A stretch of DNA of 64,000 nt from Adiantum capillus-veneris. Lineage: Eukaryota > Streptophyta > Polypodiopsida > Polypodiales > Pteridaceae. Location: contig CM043962.1 of NCBI GenBank assembly GCA_014529385.2, forward strand, positions 48,822,098-48,886,097, read 5' to 3'. The notes under the pieces were generated by a model. That model searched no databases. It was not told the origin of the DNA and saw only the letters and a program-made list of their open reading frames with translations. Below, one piece after another: positions 47,380 through 60,272 of this stretch (position 1 is the first letter of the stretch; every line of letters begins with the position of its first letter). A program made the translations under genes and the position numbers.

Positions 47380-47780
47380 AAAAATTCCAGATGCAACAAT
47401 TTCATCTCACTAAAGCTAAGATCATGAATAGTACATTTGTCATCCACAAATTTGACAACAAGAATAAGTCTTCCAAGTGTAGATATAAACAAGAGGTTCT
47501 TTTTATCCTTAGTACATAAATGGCATTAACAAGTGTGAAAGAAGTGCCAGTTGCAAAAATTAGCACAATCTTTCCAACTCGCTTGACCAAATAAGAGGCA
47601 TTGTTAGCACAAGCGAATGTATTCCCATGAGGGACATCCTCAAGAGAGGTAAATAAGTCAAGACAAAAATAATGTGCTTTGCAGCACTGCTATCAAATTA
47701 TCAAATATGTAACTCTACAACAATTGACATGCATCCATCATGGACACAAGGATCATAAGTACACTCTACATCAAAGTTAA
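47380..47780 (-). pseudogene. old copia relic C5, protease and gag end
   Basis: Continues C5 after the insertion: KIVLIFATGTSFTLVNAIYV and the flanking blocks match the E1/E2 protease region (compare 26040-26440 and 39890-40250). Degenerate, fading out by about 47780. Confidence 0.7.
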
Positions 47781-49784
47781 TCCCAAGAAGAATGTTTTTT
47801 TACCAAAAGGAAGACCGTGCAAATGCTTTTAAGAAATATATTGTCATTAAGAAGAGAATGGGATCTAGGAGGGCCTCTTTATTTGGCAGTTTAAGGAAGT
47901 CAAACCTTTAGTATTAAGAAAGTAATCAAATGATAGCTATTGAATTCAAACTGGCAAGACAACTATCTTATTTGAATTCAAAGTTTCCCCCCGAAATGGA
48001 ATTTAAAATCTAGCAAAGTAAAACCATATCATGTAGCATATCTATGGAAAGAGCTTGACGCGTAGATTGCAGAACTATGATCTCCGCTCAAATCGAATAT
48101 CATATCTGGGGGTTATGGAAGGCCAAAAATCATAAAATTTTCCACCTCCTTTTTGGCAAGAAAAGTGCATCCTTTGACCACTCTCACACATCTCTTACAC
48201 ACCCACCATTCTTGCACACATGGCGTACATCTATTCGTCTAAATGTTAATCACCTCCATACGCTCATGGCAAATAAAGAGGCCCTCCTACACTCCATCCT
48301 CTTCCTAATGGCATGTTTTATGCATACCCTCACATGCACTAGCTAGCCATGTTGTGCTTTGAAAGTAAGCAAACCTTGAATTTTGATTTGTCTCTTTGTT
48401 ATCCATATGGAACATTCTAAATACTCCATCTATCAAAGTAGAAGGTATTTTGACAGTGTAGAAAAATATTTTCTGTTTTGCCCCCTACCACCATGTTTAA
48501 AGCACCAAAAGTGAATTACATTTTCACCAAATGTGACAAGAGTGGGGATCATGATGGTTGCAAGGACCTCATCATTAATAAAATATTTTCAATTTGATCC
48601 TTTAATTTATTTAAAATCTATTAAACAAGATTGATGGACTTCTATGGAGAAACAACAATAAGATGTATTTAACAACATCAATAGAATTGTGGTGAGAATA
48701 CGTGTGTCAAAAAGATAGACCATTTTGTGATTCACTTACAAAATATGTGTCTTCCAACCATATTTAATACTAGTGTGACAGACCGGCCTATGGGCCATTT
48801 TGTTTTTGTTTCTTTGTCCACTTTGCATTCAAAATAATATTAAAAAAGAAAACAAAACAACAAAACCACATCTAATTTATGCCATGAAGCAGCCACATTA
48901 TGAGAGAGAGAGAGAGAGAGAGCCAACATATAAACCAAAGTACTGCTACACTTAAATTTTTTAACAAAGGTTCCTTGAGTAATATCTTCATTAAGAAAAG
49001 GTGCTCAAGTCAAACTTTTGCATAATCTCATATGCCTTCATGATTCAAACATAAGTGATTAACTCTAGGGAGAAACTCTCCATCAAGAACCATCGTCCAT
49101 CTTCCAGAAGAACTTATGGGGAGTATGAAGCTTGAAAAGAAGTGGCTCTGGTTGGTATCAATACATAGTTTTCTTTAGGAAGGTTAGACCGCCCTTACAT
49201 TTTCTCACCAAAGGCCATAGATTGCATAAAGGAAGCTCAACAATGGAAGTGCTACCTATTTTTTTCAAGCTTGCCTTCAAGAATGCCTCTAATAGGCTTA
49301 TGGACGACCAACATTGGCCTCGCTTGCTAAAAGTGGCTTGTGTATTAGTCAAACAAGTTGTAATATTTGCGTTCATCCATATGTATAAATTGATATTGTT
49401 TTGTAGCTCCATGTTCCTATGCTCTTTGCTAGCCTTATGCTTCAACTGAAAGGCTTTGCTAGTCGGTATAAAAATTGAAACATGCTTTTGTACTTGTTTC
49501 CAATATGAACTAGGACTTTTGTTATCCAAAATTTACGTGTTTGGGACATAGAGTCTACATACGTTACTAGAGGATTATTATAGTCTATACAAATTACCTT
49601 GTTTGTTTTGAAACACGGTAGCTTGATAATCTATGATGTATTTTTTTTAATTGACTCATGGAGATAGATCAAAACATCATTAAAGGCAAGTAGTAAGGGT
49701 AAACATGGAGGGAGAATTTGATGATGCCTCTAAGGAATAAAAATATTTCTTGCTCACTTTGCATGCTCACCTTTTTGTGCTTGC
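47781..49784. other. unassigned AT-rich sequence
   Basis: No gene or known repeat recognised. Includes a short (GA)n at 48901-48922. Open frames near 49132-49449 are unsupported. Confidence 0.4.
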
Positions 49785-50290
49785 TTGGATTTGTGCACTC
49801 ACCATAATAGCTACCTCTACTTGTGGCATAAGGACATTACAACAAGGATTGGCATCAAGGACCACAACTATAGAGATGTTAGTCAAGTTCTTGTAGAGCA
49901 ATTTGACTCAACAACGATAAAAAAGAATATACTTGAATGGATTCAAGCCAAAGCATATTTGTGGATGCGTGGATCATTCAAATGTTAGAGCTTGAACAAA
50001 GAGGGCTACATCCTAGACAAATCAATGGAGCTAATGTCATGAAGTACTCCACATTATTAAAGATGTTAGCAGATATACAATTGACAACCAATCAGATTGA
50101 ACTCAAATCAAATTTTGTCAATCAACATCAACAGCCATCAATGCCCACAAAATTTCATGTAATGTGGCAGATACAAATCTCAACAAAGCAATCATCCTAG
50201 GTGTATCTTGGATGCAAACATACAAAGCAATTCTAGATTGGCAAGAGGGCACCTTAAAGTTCAAACTAAACAACACCTCTTATGTCACTC
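49785..50290 (+). pseudogene. degenerate gypsy-like gag/protease remnant
   Basis: At 50160-50290 the frame reads NKAIILGVSWMQTYKAILDW and EGTLKFKLNNTSYVTRG, matching the C-terminal ILGxxWL...IDW segment of Ty3/gypsy proteases. The upstream stretch (ILEWIQAKAYLWMRGSFKC) is open but not diagnostic. No other domain follows. Confidence 0.5.
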
Positions 50291-51767
50291 GTGGATAACG
50301 ATCCATGTTCCCTTACCTCAAAATTAGAAGAAATTTCAGCTAGGGAATGTTCTTAAAAGTGCCCAGTCACTGCATCAATCATAGTCCAAAAATGTTGCAA
50401 AACATGGATCGCGATCCATGTCCCCAACTATGCCAGAATCATGCCAAATTTCACCTAAAAAAGATCACAGTATGGGGAACGTGCCCTTCAAATTTTAGTC
50501 AAAATAGACTTCTCTAGACCCAAAGACCCAAAATCTTCAGATTTCACTACAAATGGTCATTTTGACCCATGCAAAGAAAAATTGATCCAAACACCAAAGT
50601 TTATGACCAACAACTTGGGGGACTTGTCTAGATGCTTTCCCTCCAGTTTAGTACAATTTGGGCCCAAAACATGGATCACAATCTGTGTACCCCAGGAGAA
50701 AAATTGGCCAACTTAGAGTTCATATTGTGTGCAAGTGTAGTGGTCATCAAATGGTCAACAAATTGTGCAAAGTTGTTTGACTTTCAAGAGCTGAGCAGTT
50801 TCAAAGAGTTAAAGTACAAAGTTAGCATTTCTCAGAGAGCAAAGTTTGAATGTGAACTTATGACATGCCTATAAGTTTTAAAGGGAAGCCAAAAATGCCT
50901 GCAAAAAATGCAAATCTTGTCAGCTCTACCAAGAAGGTCAGTTAGACTCAGATTGAAGCAAAAATTGACAAACCATTAAACTTGGGGGTGAATGACAGTA
51001 TCCAAGTATCAGGTCAGCGAAAATCAGCACTCATTAGCCACACAAATCAATTAAAGTGGGATCCAAAAAAGCAATATAATCAAAGTCAAAAAAATTAGGC
51101 CATAAACTAAGAATTTGGGTAAACTTAGAAAAGGTAGATCCAAATGTGAAAGGATAATACTAGTGTGCTAGGATACGCTATAGAAACATGCCCACCAAGT
51201 TTCACCTCAAAATGTGACCAAACATGGATCATGATCCATGTACCATTTTAGCATCTCAGGACTAAAACCAAGCCATTAGGTGCCACGTGCCATTTAAAGC
51301 CTAACCTTGAAGTTTCAAGCCATTTGAACATCAAAACCCTTGTGAAGAATCCAAAAATCTCTAAGTCTACGAAAATTTTCCAAAATTTGTCTTAAAACCC
51401 AAACCAATGATCCAAGTCACAACTCAAACCAATGCTCCAAGTCACAAGATTTTTCACCCATATCATCTCTTAAGCATGCTAAATCAGATGGTGAAGATAT
51501 CATCTCAAAACGTGTTCCAACATGGATCTCAATCTATGTACCTCTACTCAAGAATTGACTTGAAATAGTTTGACCTAGTGCCCCTAGTTATCTTAGTCAC
51601 ATAGGTGAAGTTTGGTCAAATTTGGAACTATTTTGCTTAAGCTATGCTCATTTTTCATTTTATAATCAAGTTTGCATTATTTCAACTTTTCACAACTTTT
51701 GAATCAACTTCAAAGCCCTAAATAGTTGATTTTTTTGTAGCAGAATGCCGCACAGAAAAGCCCAAAA
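50291..51767. repeat. stretch with five copies of a palindromic ATGGATC motif
   Basis: Versions of ACATGGATC-NN-GATCCATGT occur at about 50291-50312, 50401-50424, 50668-50693, 51221-51245 and 51518-51543, most followed by a C/A-rich gtaccc or gtcccc. The surrounding sequence is non-coding and diverged between copies. Confidence 0.6.
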
Positions 51768-52120
51768 GGAGTGGAGGCAGCACTCTACTTGTTTGATCGT
51801 ACTTCAGTGGATGAGAAAGAGCCGGATCACTATGGAAAGTTACTGTCACACATGTGTAATAGCACGTGTATGCTAATTGCCAATAGTGTATCTTTGTGGA
51901 GTGGAATCGATGGATTTACATGTAGAAAACATAATGGGGATAGTGTGATTGACTATATGCTACTCTGCAAAGCCATCATGCATTGCATAAAGAGTTTTAT
52001 GCTTGGCCAATGGACCCCAGAATGAGATCATCAGACCTTATGTGTTGACCTTGCATATGGAGAAGCAACTAAGCATGATAATCTCTACTAGAGGGAAGAT
52101 AAGTTCTCACTATGTATGTA
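51768..52120 (+). pseudogene. LINE endonuclease fragment
   Basis: Matches the C-terminal third of the endonuclease frame at 62140-62470: DRTSVDEKEPDHYGKLL, LWSGIDGFTCRKHNGDSV and FMLGQWTPE, then a TGA where the 62-kb copy has the SDH catalytic block. Sequence after 52110 departs from that copy. Confidence 0.8.
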
Positions 52121-52539
52121 ACAGATGAAGAGCTTGTTCATATCCCAATAAATATTTTAATCGGTGGCAAGTTTCAAGCTGCCGATGGAACAAATGTCAA
52201 AGCTACATCTTTCGTAAAGAGTTATGGACATTACCTTAAAAACCTAAAGTCCTGGACAGTGCCAGGTGCCTTCAATTGGATAGCTTCTTTAGGCTACCTC
52301 TATGGGGAACGGAATTCCAAAGAGCCCAGGAACTCATGAACTCAATTTAGTACAAGGGAGAGGCCACACTGATCGACAAGAGGGAGCTAGAGTCAGAGCC
52401 ATGCAGGTCATCACTCGATACCTGTATGAGGAGTGTCATCGTGGCTCTAGCCCTAGTGGTATGCTTGTTGCAGACGCACTAGAGCAGTTACAGTGTGAGC
52501 CAATGGGCATATGTTCAGAGCAATCTTCTCTAACCTCTT
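52121..52539 (+). other. unassigned, open frame of unknown nature
   Basis: 52112-52339 reads DEELVHIPINILIGGKFQAA and SFVKSYGHYLKNLKSW. It may continue the LINE polyprotein beyond the point where the 62-kb copy is deleted, or be unrelated. No domain recognised. Confidence 0.3.
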
Positions 52540-52544
52540 GTATA

Positions 52545-52736
52545 TGAAGGAGTACGAGCGGAAGTGCGACACGAGAGAGAGTGCGAGAAGAAGAGCACGA
52601 CGCTATGGTGAACTCGCTCTACTGTAATGTGTAGAGCATAGTGAGTTCTTATTAGGTTTTTACAAAAGAATATGTGTGCATACCTGGCGGCCCGCCCACT
52701 TACTTGGGCGACCACATTGGGCTTTATACCCCAACA
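52545..52736 (-). repeat. copia 3' LTR
   Basis: TGAAGGAGTACGAGC to CCCCAACA on +. Followed on the right by acctcccacttaaag, the complement of a purine tract next to a - strand 3' LTR. Confidence 0.93.
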
Positions 52737-52825
52737 ACCTCCCACTTAAAGTCCAATGTGGTACTTTAAGTGTGAGAGAAGCTACTATACAAGCTAATAT
52801 ACAAGAGATGTAGAGAAGTGATGTA

Positions 52826-53722
52826 CTACCCTACACCTAACTGCTTGCGAAAATGCGCAAAGCTCTCTGAGGGAAGTCCTTTTGTAAGTAGATCAGCAGG
52901 ATTTTCTGTGGTGTGAACTTTGACAAGCTGAAGTTGCTTATCCTCGAGCATTTCCCTGATGAAATGATACTTCACATCCACATGCTTTGTCTTTGAGTGA
53001 TAAACTGGATTGCAAGCCAATTGTATAGCACTTTGACTATCACAATATAACACAGGCATCTCTTCTTTGATTCCCAAATCTGTTACTAGTCAATTAAGCC
53101 AAATTGATTCTTTGCATGCCTCTGATGCTGCAACATATTCAGCCTCTGTAGTAGACTAAGTAACACAATCTTGTAATCTAGAACGCCATGATACTACTCC
53201 ACCAGCCAATGTAAAGACATACCCTGACGTAGACCTTCGGTTGTCTAAGTCACATGCATAATATGAGTCTGTAAAACCCTTTACACTTAGCTCCTAACTC
53301 CCATAGCATATACGCATACTCTTTGTAGCTTTCAGGTATCTCAATATTCCTTTCACTGCCTCCCAATGTTTCTTGCCTGGGTTTGACATGTATCGACTTA
53401 CTACTCCCACTGCAAATGCAATGTATGGGCGAGTAGCAATCATTGTATACATCAAACTACCCACTGCAGACGCATATGGAATCTTATCCATTTCCACCTG
53501 TTCTTCCTCAGACACAGGACAATCTTGTTTGCTAAGTTTCACATATGGTGTCAGTGGAACACTCAGTGCCTTTTCCTTCTCCATATTGAAATGTTGCAAA
53601 ACCTTGTCAATATACTCTGTTTGAGATAACCAAATCAACTTCTTTGATCTGTCTCTCTCAATGCGCATACCAAGTATATGACTTGCCTCACCCATGTCTT
53701 TCATGTCAAACGATTTTGCCAT
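52826..53722 (-). pseudogene. copia RT end and RNase H
   Basis: On the - strand: FDMKDMGEASHILGMRIERD, then MYTMIATRPYIAFAVGVVSR at 53722-53294. After stops at 53291, 53156 and 53090 comes RNase H with VLYCDSQSAIQLACNPVYHS, KHVDVKYHFIREML and ENPADLLTKGLPSE at 53077-52826. The TGA at 53090 falls where Trp is expected (WLN-stop-LV), consistent with TGG to TGA. Confidence 0.88.
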
Positions 53723-53725
53723 CTT

Positions 53726-55102
53726 TCACTTCAAAGCTGAAATTTCTTCCAAGTGCTTGCAAGCAATCAACATGTCATCCACATACAAAATAAGGATCAG
53801 CCAACTGCCATCCTTAGCCTTCTTTGTATATAGACAGTGATCGAACTCACTACGTTTGTAGCCTTGAGAAAGCGTAAACTTGTGGAATTTATGGTACCAT
53901 GCCCTCGGTGATTGTTTTAAGCCATAAAGACTCTTTAACAACTGGCATACCCAATCTTCCTTGCCTTTCTCAACAAACCCTTCTGGCTGCTGAATGTAAA
54001 TTTCCACATCTAAATCACCATGCAAGAACGCTGTCTTGACATCCATTTGGTGCAACACCAAATCTAATATGGCAACCAATGCAAGAAAGCATCTCAATGT
54101 AGTGATCTTGACCACCGGAGAGAAGACTTCATCAAAGTCAATGCCTTGTTCTTGCTTAAAGCCCTTGGCAACAAGCCTTGCTTTGTACTTTGGCTGACTA
54201 TCATGAGCGTTGATCTTATACCTGTAAACCCATTTACAAGGTAGAGCCTTTTTGCCATGTGGTAATTTAACTAGCTTCCATGTCTTGTTTTTATGCAGAG
54301 CTGTCATCTCTAACTGCATGGCCAATTGCCAATTCCCGGAGTCCTTCATTTGTACTGCTTCCTTGTAACATGAAGGCTCATTGCAATCAGTCAACATGAC
54401 ATAATTCATAGATGGAACAAACCTATCAGGAGGTCGCGTGACACGTCCAGATCTACGCACAATAGGTGGCTCAGGCTCAGCCACAACCTGTGGTTCCACT
54501 CTATCCTGTCCTTGCTCCTCTTGAGCCCTGACATTTTGTCTTGCACGTGCAGGTCCATCTTCTTGGAAGACAACTCTTCTAATCTCCTCAACCCTCTCTG
54601 GTTTAGAATGATATTTGGATTCATTAAAGTGAACATCATTGCTGCGGACAACCTTTCTGGATTCGGGATCCCAAAGTCTGTACCCCATCTCACCAGAATT
54701 ACCATAGCCGAGAAAGATGCACTTTCTACTCTTTGGCTCAAGTTTGTTCCTAAATTCCTTTGGAACGTGAGTATATGCCTCACAGCCAAAAACTCTGAGA
54801 TGCTTGTATGAGGGCATTTTGCATGACCATACCATCTCTGGCACTGAATCCTTCTGCAAAACCTTGCTAGGAGATCTATTTACAAGATAAACGGCTGTTG
54901 ATACAGCTTCAGCCCAAAACCCATTTGGCAGCTGTGCATTAGACAACATACTTCTGACCTTCTCTTGTATGGTCCTATTCATCCTCTCAGCAACACCATT
55001 TTGAGGAGGATTGTAAGGAGCAGTAAGTTCACGTTTTATACCTTTTGACTCACAAAAGTCCTGAAAGGCCTTTGAAACATACTCTCCACCATTGTCAGTG
55101 CG
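53726..55102 (-). pseudogene. copia integrase C-terminal half and RT
   Basis: A long uninterrupted stretch on the - strand. Integrase end (TAPYNPPQNGVAERMNRTIQ, LRVFGCEAYTHVPKEFRNK) and a linker with RRSGRVTRPPDRFV are followed by RT: GKKALPCKWVYRYKINAHDS, RLVAKGFKQEQGIDFDEVFS, TAFLHGDLDVEIYIQQPEGF, YGLKQSPRAWY and catalytic LILYVDDMLIA with both Asp kept. Closed by TGA at 53723 in frame with the next segment. Confidence 0.93.
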
Positions 55103-55105
55103 TAA

Positions 55106-55303
55106 TCATTTAAGCTTCTTGCCACTCTGATTCTCCACAAGTGTCACAAACGTTTTGAAAACACTAAACGCTTCATCCTTGTGCTTGAGAAAGTAAACCC
55201 ATACTTTCCTCGAGTAATCATCTATAAATGTCATAGAGTAAGAAGCTCCCCCTAGAGATAGGTTAGGCATAGGTCCACACAAATCACTATGAACAAGTGC
55301 CAA
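55106..55303 (-). pseudogene. copia integrase core, first part
   Basis: LVHSDLCGPMPNLSLGGASY and FIDDYSRKVWVYFLKHKDE on the - strand carry the first two blocks of the integrase core. The TGA at 55103-55105 follows KKLK; downstream LRTDNGGEY gives the second catalytic Asp. A single substitution separates the two halves. Confidence 0.88.
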
Positions 55304-55339
55304 CTGTGTATCTCTTCTACTGCTTCTATGCTTATGTGG

Positions 55340-56806
55340 CTACTGTGTTTGCTTACCATACAGACAATGTTCACAGAATTCAAAATCATTAAATGAAAAG
55401 CCAGGCAAATAACCAGAACGAGACAAGATTTCCATTCCCTTCTTGGACATATGTCCTAACCGGCTATGCCACAAAGAAACGTTCGGCTGCTCGGTTACAT
55501 TGATTACATTTTTAGAGACATTTGATACATAAATCATGTAAAGTCCTCCAGACTTTACTCCATGTGCTACTGTCATAGAACCCTTGGATATCTTCCACAT
55601 GTTCTGTCCAAAAGTGGTGACGTAGCCAACATCATCAAGTAAACCTGTGCTGATCAAGCTCTTTGTAATTGCGGGAACATGTCTCACATTCTTCGGCGTG
55701 AAAGAAGAGCCATTCTGAAACTTCAATTGAACATCTCCAACACCTAAGATCTCACATGTCTGCCCATTGCCTAGCCGAACATGATCTTTAGTGGTCACAT
55801 AAGAAGTAAACCACTCCTTGTTTGGAGACACATGAAGTGATGCCCCTGAGTCTATAATCCAGTCACTCAGTGCATTTCCATCAGATGCTGTAAGAAGAGC
55901 TGAGTCCATTGTATTCTTCAAGAAGTAGATGTCTCCTGACACTAGACTATCATCCTCTGCAACAGTGTTTGTCACATTTATTTCTTGAATCTTCATTGAG
56001 GACTTGTTCTTCTCACCATGGTCTTCAACTTTCTCTTTGCCTTTTTCTGCTTTCCATTCTCTACAGTCTCTTTTCATGTGACCCTTCTTGCCACAATGGT
56101 AGCATTCTATGTCACTCTTGCCTTTAGCACTGCGGGACTTGCTACGAGACTGATTCCTCTTTCCATCTTTGTACTTTTCTTTGGTCCTTCCCCTAACAAA
56201 TAAGGCTGTTCCTTTGCCTTTGTCCATTGTCTTTCTATTGGTTTCTTCAGTAAGCAGACTTCCTTCTACACCTGCTATGTTCAAACCATCTGGAGGTGCA
56301 GAATTACTCAAAGCTGTGCGAAAAGTGTCCCAACTTTCCGGCAATGTGATCAACAGGAACATAGCTCTAACAGGTTCATCAAACTTGACACCTTGAGATG
56401 ACAACTGACTATAGATTGTGTTGAATTCATTCAGATGATTGGACATAGGTGTCCCTTCTTTCATCTTCAAGTCAACAAGCTTTTTAAGCCAGTATACCTG
56501 TGAAGCTGCACTCTGCTTCTCATAAAGATCACTCAGCTTTAACCATGCTTGATAAGCTGACATCTCGTCTGCTACATTGAAGTAAACACTTTCTGCCAAA
56601 GTCATCATAATGGTAGAAAGTGCCAATTCATCCATTTCGCTCCATTCATCTTCGTCCATATCTTCTGGTTTTATCCCCTTGAGCTTTATAGGTTTTATCT
56701 GCTTCTTTTGTACCAACACGTGCCAAATCTGCTTCTTCCACAATGGAAAATTGGTTCCATCCAGCTTCTTGATATTGTAAAGAGCAGTGTCCTGTGATCC
56801 AGCCAT
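55340..56806 (-). CDS. copia gag-protease and pre-integrase domain
   Basis: 488 codons from ATG 56806 (MAGSQDTALYNIKKLDGTNF). Capsid of the UBN2 type (residues about 10-190: LSTIMMTLAESVYF, FNTIYSQLSSQGVKFDEP), a basic stretch, the zinc knuckle CYHCGKKGHMKRDC at about 235-248, aspartic protease WIIDSGASLHVSPNKEW at about 318-334 with DSG intact, and GAG-pre-integrase (LWHSRLGHMSKKGMEIL, CEHCLYGKQTQ) at the end. Ends in TAG 55337-55339 where the polyprotein should continue. The ATG fits its position about 1.1 kb inside the 5' LTR. Confidence 0.93.
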   Translation of the reverse strand: MAGSQDTALYNIKKLDGTNFPLWKKQIWHVLVQKKQIKPIKLKGIKPEDMDEDEWSEMDELALSTIMMTLAESVYFNVADEMSAYQAWLKLSDLYEKQSAASQVYWLKKLVDLKMKEGTPMSNHLNEFNTIYSQLSSQGVKFDEPVRAMFLLITLPESWDTFRTALSNSAPPDGLNIAGVEGSLLTEETNRKTMDKGKGTALFVRGRTKEKYKDGKRNQSRSKSRSAKGKSDIECYHCGKKGHMKRDCREWKAEKGKEKVEDHGEKNKSSMKIQEINVTNTVAEDDSLVSGDIYFLKNTMDSALLTASDGNALSDWIIDSGASLHVSPNKEWFTSYVTTKDHVRLGNGQTCEILGVGDVQLKFQNGSSFTPKNVRHVPAITKSLISTGLLDDVGYVTTFGQNMWKISKGSMTVAHGVKSGGLYMIYVSNVSKNVINVTEQPNVSLWHSRLGHMSKKGMEILSRSGYLPGFSFNDFEFCEHCLYGKQTQ

Positions 56807-57905
56807 AGCTACGCTTCACAGTAGTTTACTTTCCTGGGAAAAATTTGGCAGAGTTTCCCCTGTAAACTGACCTCTGAACCAATATCAACTTGTCAAATGA
56901 ACCAAGAAAGCTTCAGATTCTGCATAAATTTCGACAGAGTCTCCTTTGTAAAATGGCTCTGGTGTACTCAAAAACATACCAAAAAACAGCTCAAAAAACC
57001 ATTGTCTCTCTAACACTGTAAGCTGTGGGTAAACCTGTCCTGCACCTGTACTGTCTCTGATTGTCCTGTCACTGTCTTGTAAGCATAGACCGCGACAATG
57101 CCTCAACGGCAGTAAAGCAAAGACGCAATCCCAACTGTCTAACTCACAGTCAATACATCCTAGCTGCCTATCTAAGGGTGCTCGAGGGATCGCTCCAAGA
57201 CCTGTATCACCGAAAGGATCTCAACATTCGAGAATCCCCCAGCTCAATAAAACCTCACTCGACCCTCAACAAAGGCTGCAGTAAATCTGACAGTACATAG
57301 ACTTCCCACAAAGTCATACATCCACAAATTTCCCACTATATGCTGTAACCGCTGCGGCGGTTGTTTGCTCTGTGACTCACAGCCAGCAAACCCTCAACAG
57401 ACATACATCATCTCTGACAATACATCCCATGTGGAAGTACCTACAATGTCAGGATGAAATCTGGAATATCAAGCAGCAAACACAAGCTACCTAATGAACT
57501 AGTGGATGTCGCCTACAGTCTGTGTGTATATGCGCCCGTGTCGTATGTGACACGCCTCCAAGAACACTGAGCCGTCCTTTGATGTGTAGACAGCCACAAA
57601 TCAACACTCTGGGAGTGTCGATATCCTCAGCACCTGCAGTCGTAGGCCAAAAATCCCAAATTTGCAGAGTCAAATCTGCACCCGCTAAGACCACGTAGTC
57701 GAAAATGGCCTGCGCAGAACTTTGTCGAAGCCGAACGGTGACCGAGATGACCTCAGAATGAAATTCTGAGCACACCAAGTCCTTCGGGCTTACCCACGAG
57801 ATTTGGGGCTGTGTCTTCGCCTATCGAATTTCACTCCAATCTGAGTTGGTGACTCTAGCCTCCTGCATTGCTGCCCCGAGCCTCGATCTGAGCTCTGATA
57901 CCAGT
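56807..57905 (-). other. copia 5' leader and primer-binding site
   Basis: A leader of about 1.1 kb between LTR and gag with no coding frame. ctgataccagt next to the LTR (about 57894-57905) is the complement of the tRNA-iMet primer site ACTGGTATCAG. Confidence 0.75.
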
Positions 57906-58097
57906 TGAAGGAGTACGAGCGGAAGTGCGACGCGAGAGAGAGTGCGAGAAGAAGAGCACGACGATATGGTGAACTCGCTCTACTGTAATGTGTAGAGCAT
58001 AGTGAGTTCTTATTAGGTTTTTACAAAAGAATATGTGTACATACCTGGCGGCCCGCCCACTTACTTGGGTGACCACATTGGGCTTTATACCCCAACA
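57906..58097 (-). repeat. copia 5' LTR
   Basis: 192 bp, 4 mismatches to 52545-52736; flanked by GTATA on the right. Confidence 0.93.
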
Positions 58098-58102
58098 GTA
58101 TA

Positions 58103-59904
<1,802 letters not shown>

Positions 59905-60272
59905 TTGAAAGCTCTCTTCCTGTGGTTCGAAACCCTAAGGAAGCCTCAAGCGAGTCTCCCTCTGGGCGAGGGTGGGCCTGTGGGGGGCGTCACTGCACCT
60001 GCAACGCTCAAGAACAAATCCTAATAGCTTGCTGTCGCTCCCGTAGACCTCCCCAAGGCTTGAGCTCCATTGAAGCTCTCGTTGCTGTCGCTCCTGTCGA
60101 CATCGACACCAACCTCCTGCCGCACCTGCTGACACACACCTGCTGCCGACCCGACTACACAGAGCCCCTTGTCGCTGACCCACTACACAGAGAGCCATTC
60201 ACTTAATTGAAATTAAACCTAAGCCTCACTTTAAACTAAAATAAGTCATTTTTTCCTGTCTGAGTGCCTACC

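Larger units (their letters stand above)
52545..58097 (-). mobile_element. full-length Ty1/copia element with perfect target duplication
   Basis: LTRs 52545-52736 and 57906-58097 (both 192 bp, 4 differences by eye) are flanked by GTATA at 52540-52544 and 58098-58102. A CTGGTATCAGAGC primer site adjoins the right LTR. Order on the - strand: gag, protease, integrase, RT, RNase H, one polyprotein frame. Six in-frame stops (55337, 55103, 53723, 53291, 53156, 53090, lowest base given) silence it. Structurally the most recent arrival in the window. It inserted beside the LINE fragment at 51.8 kb. Confidence 0.95.
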
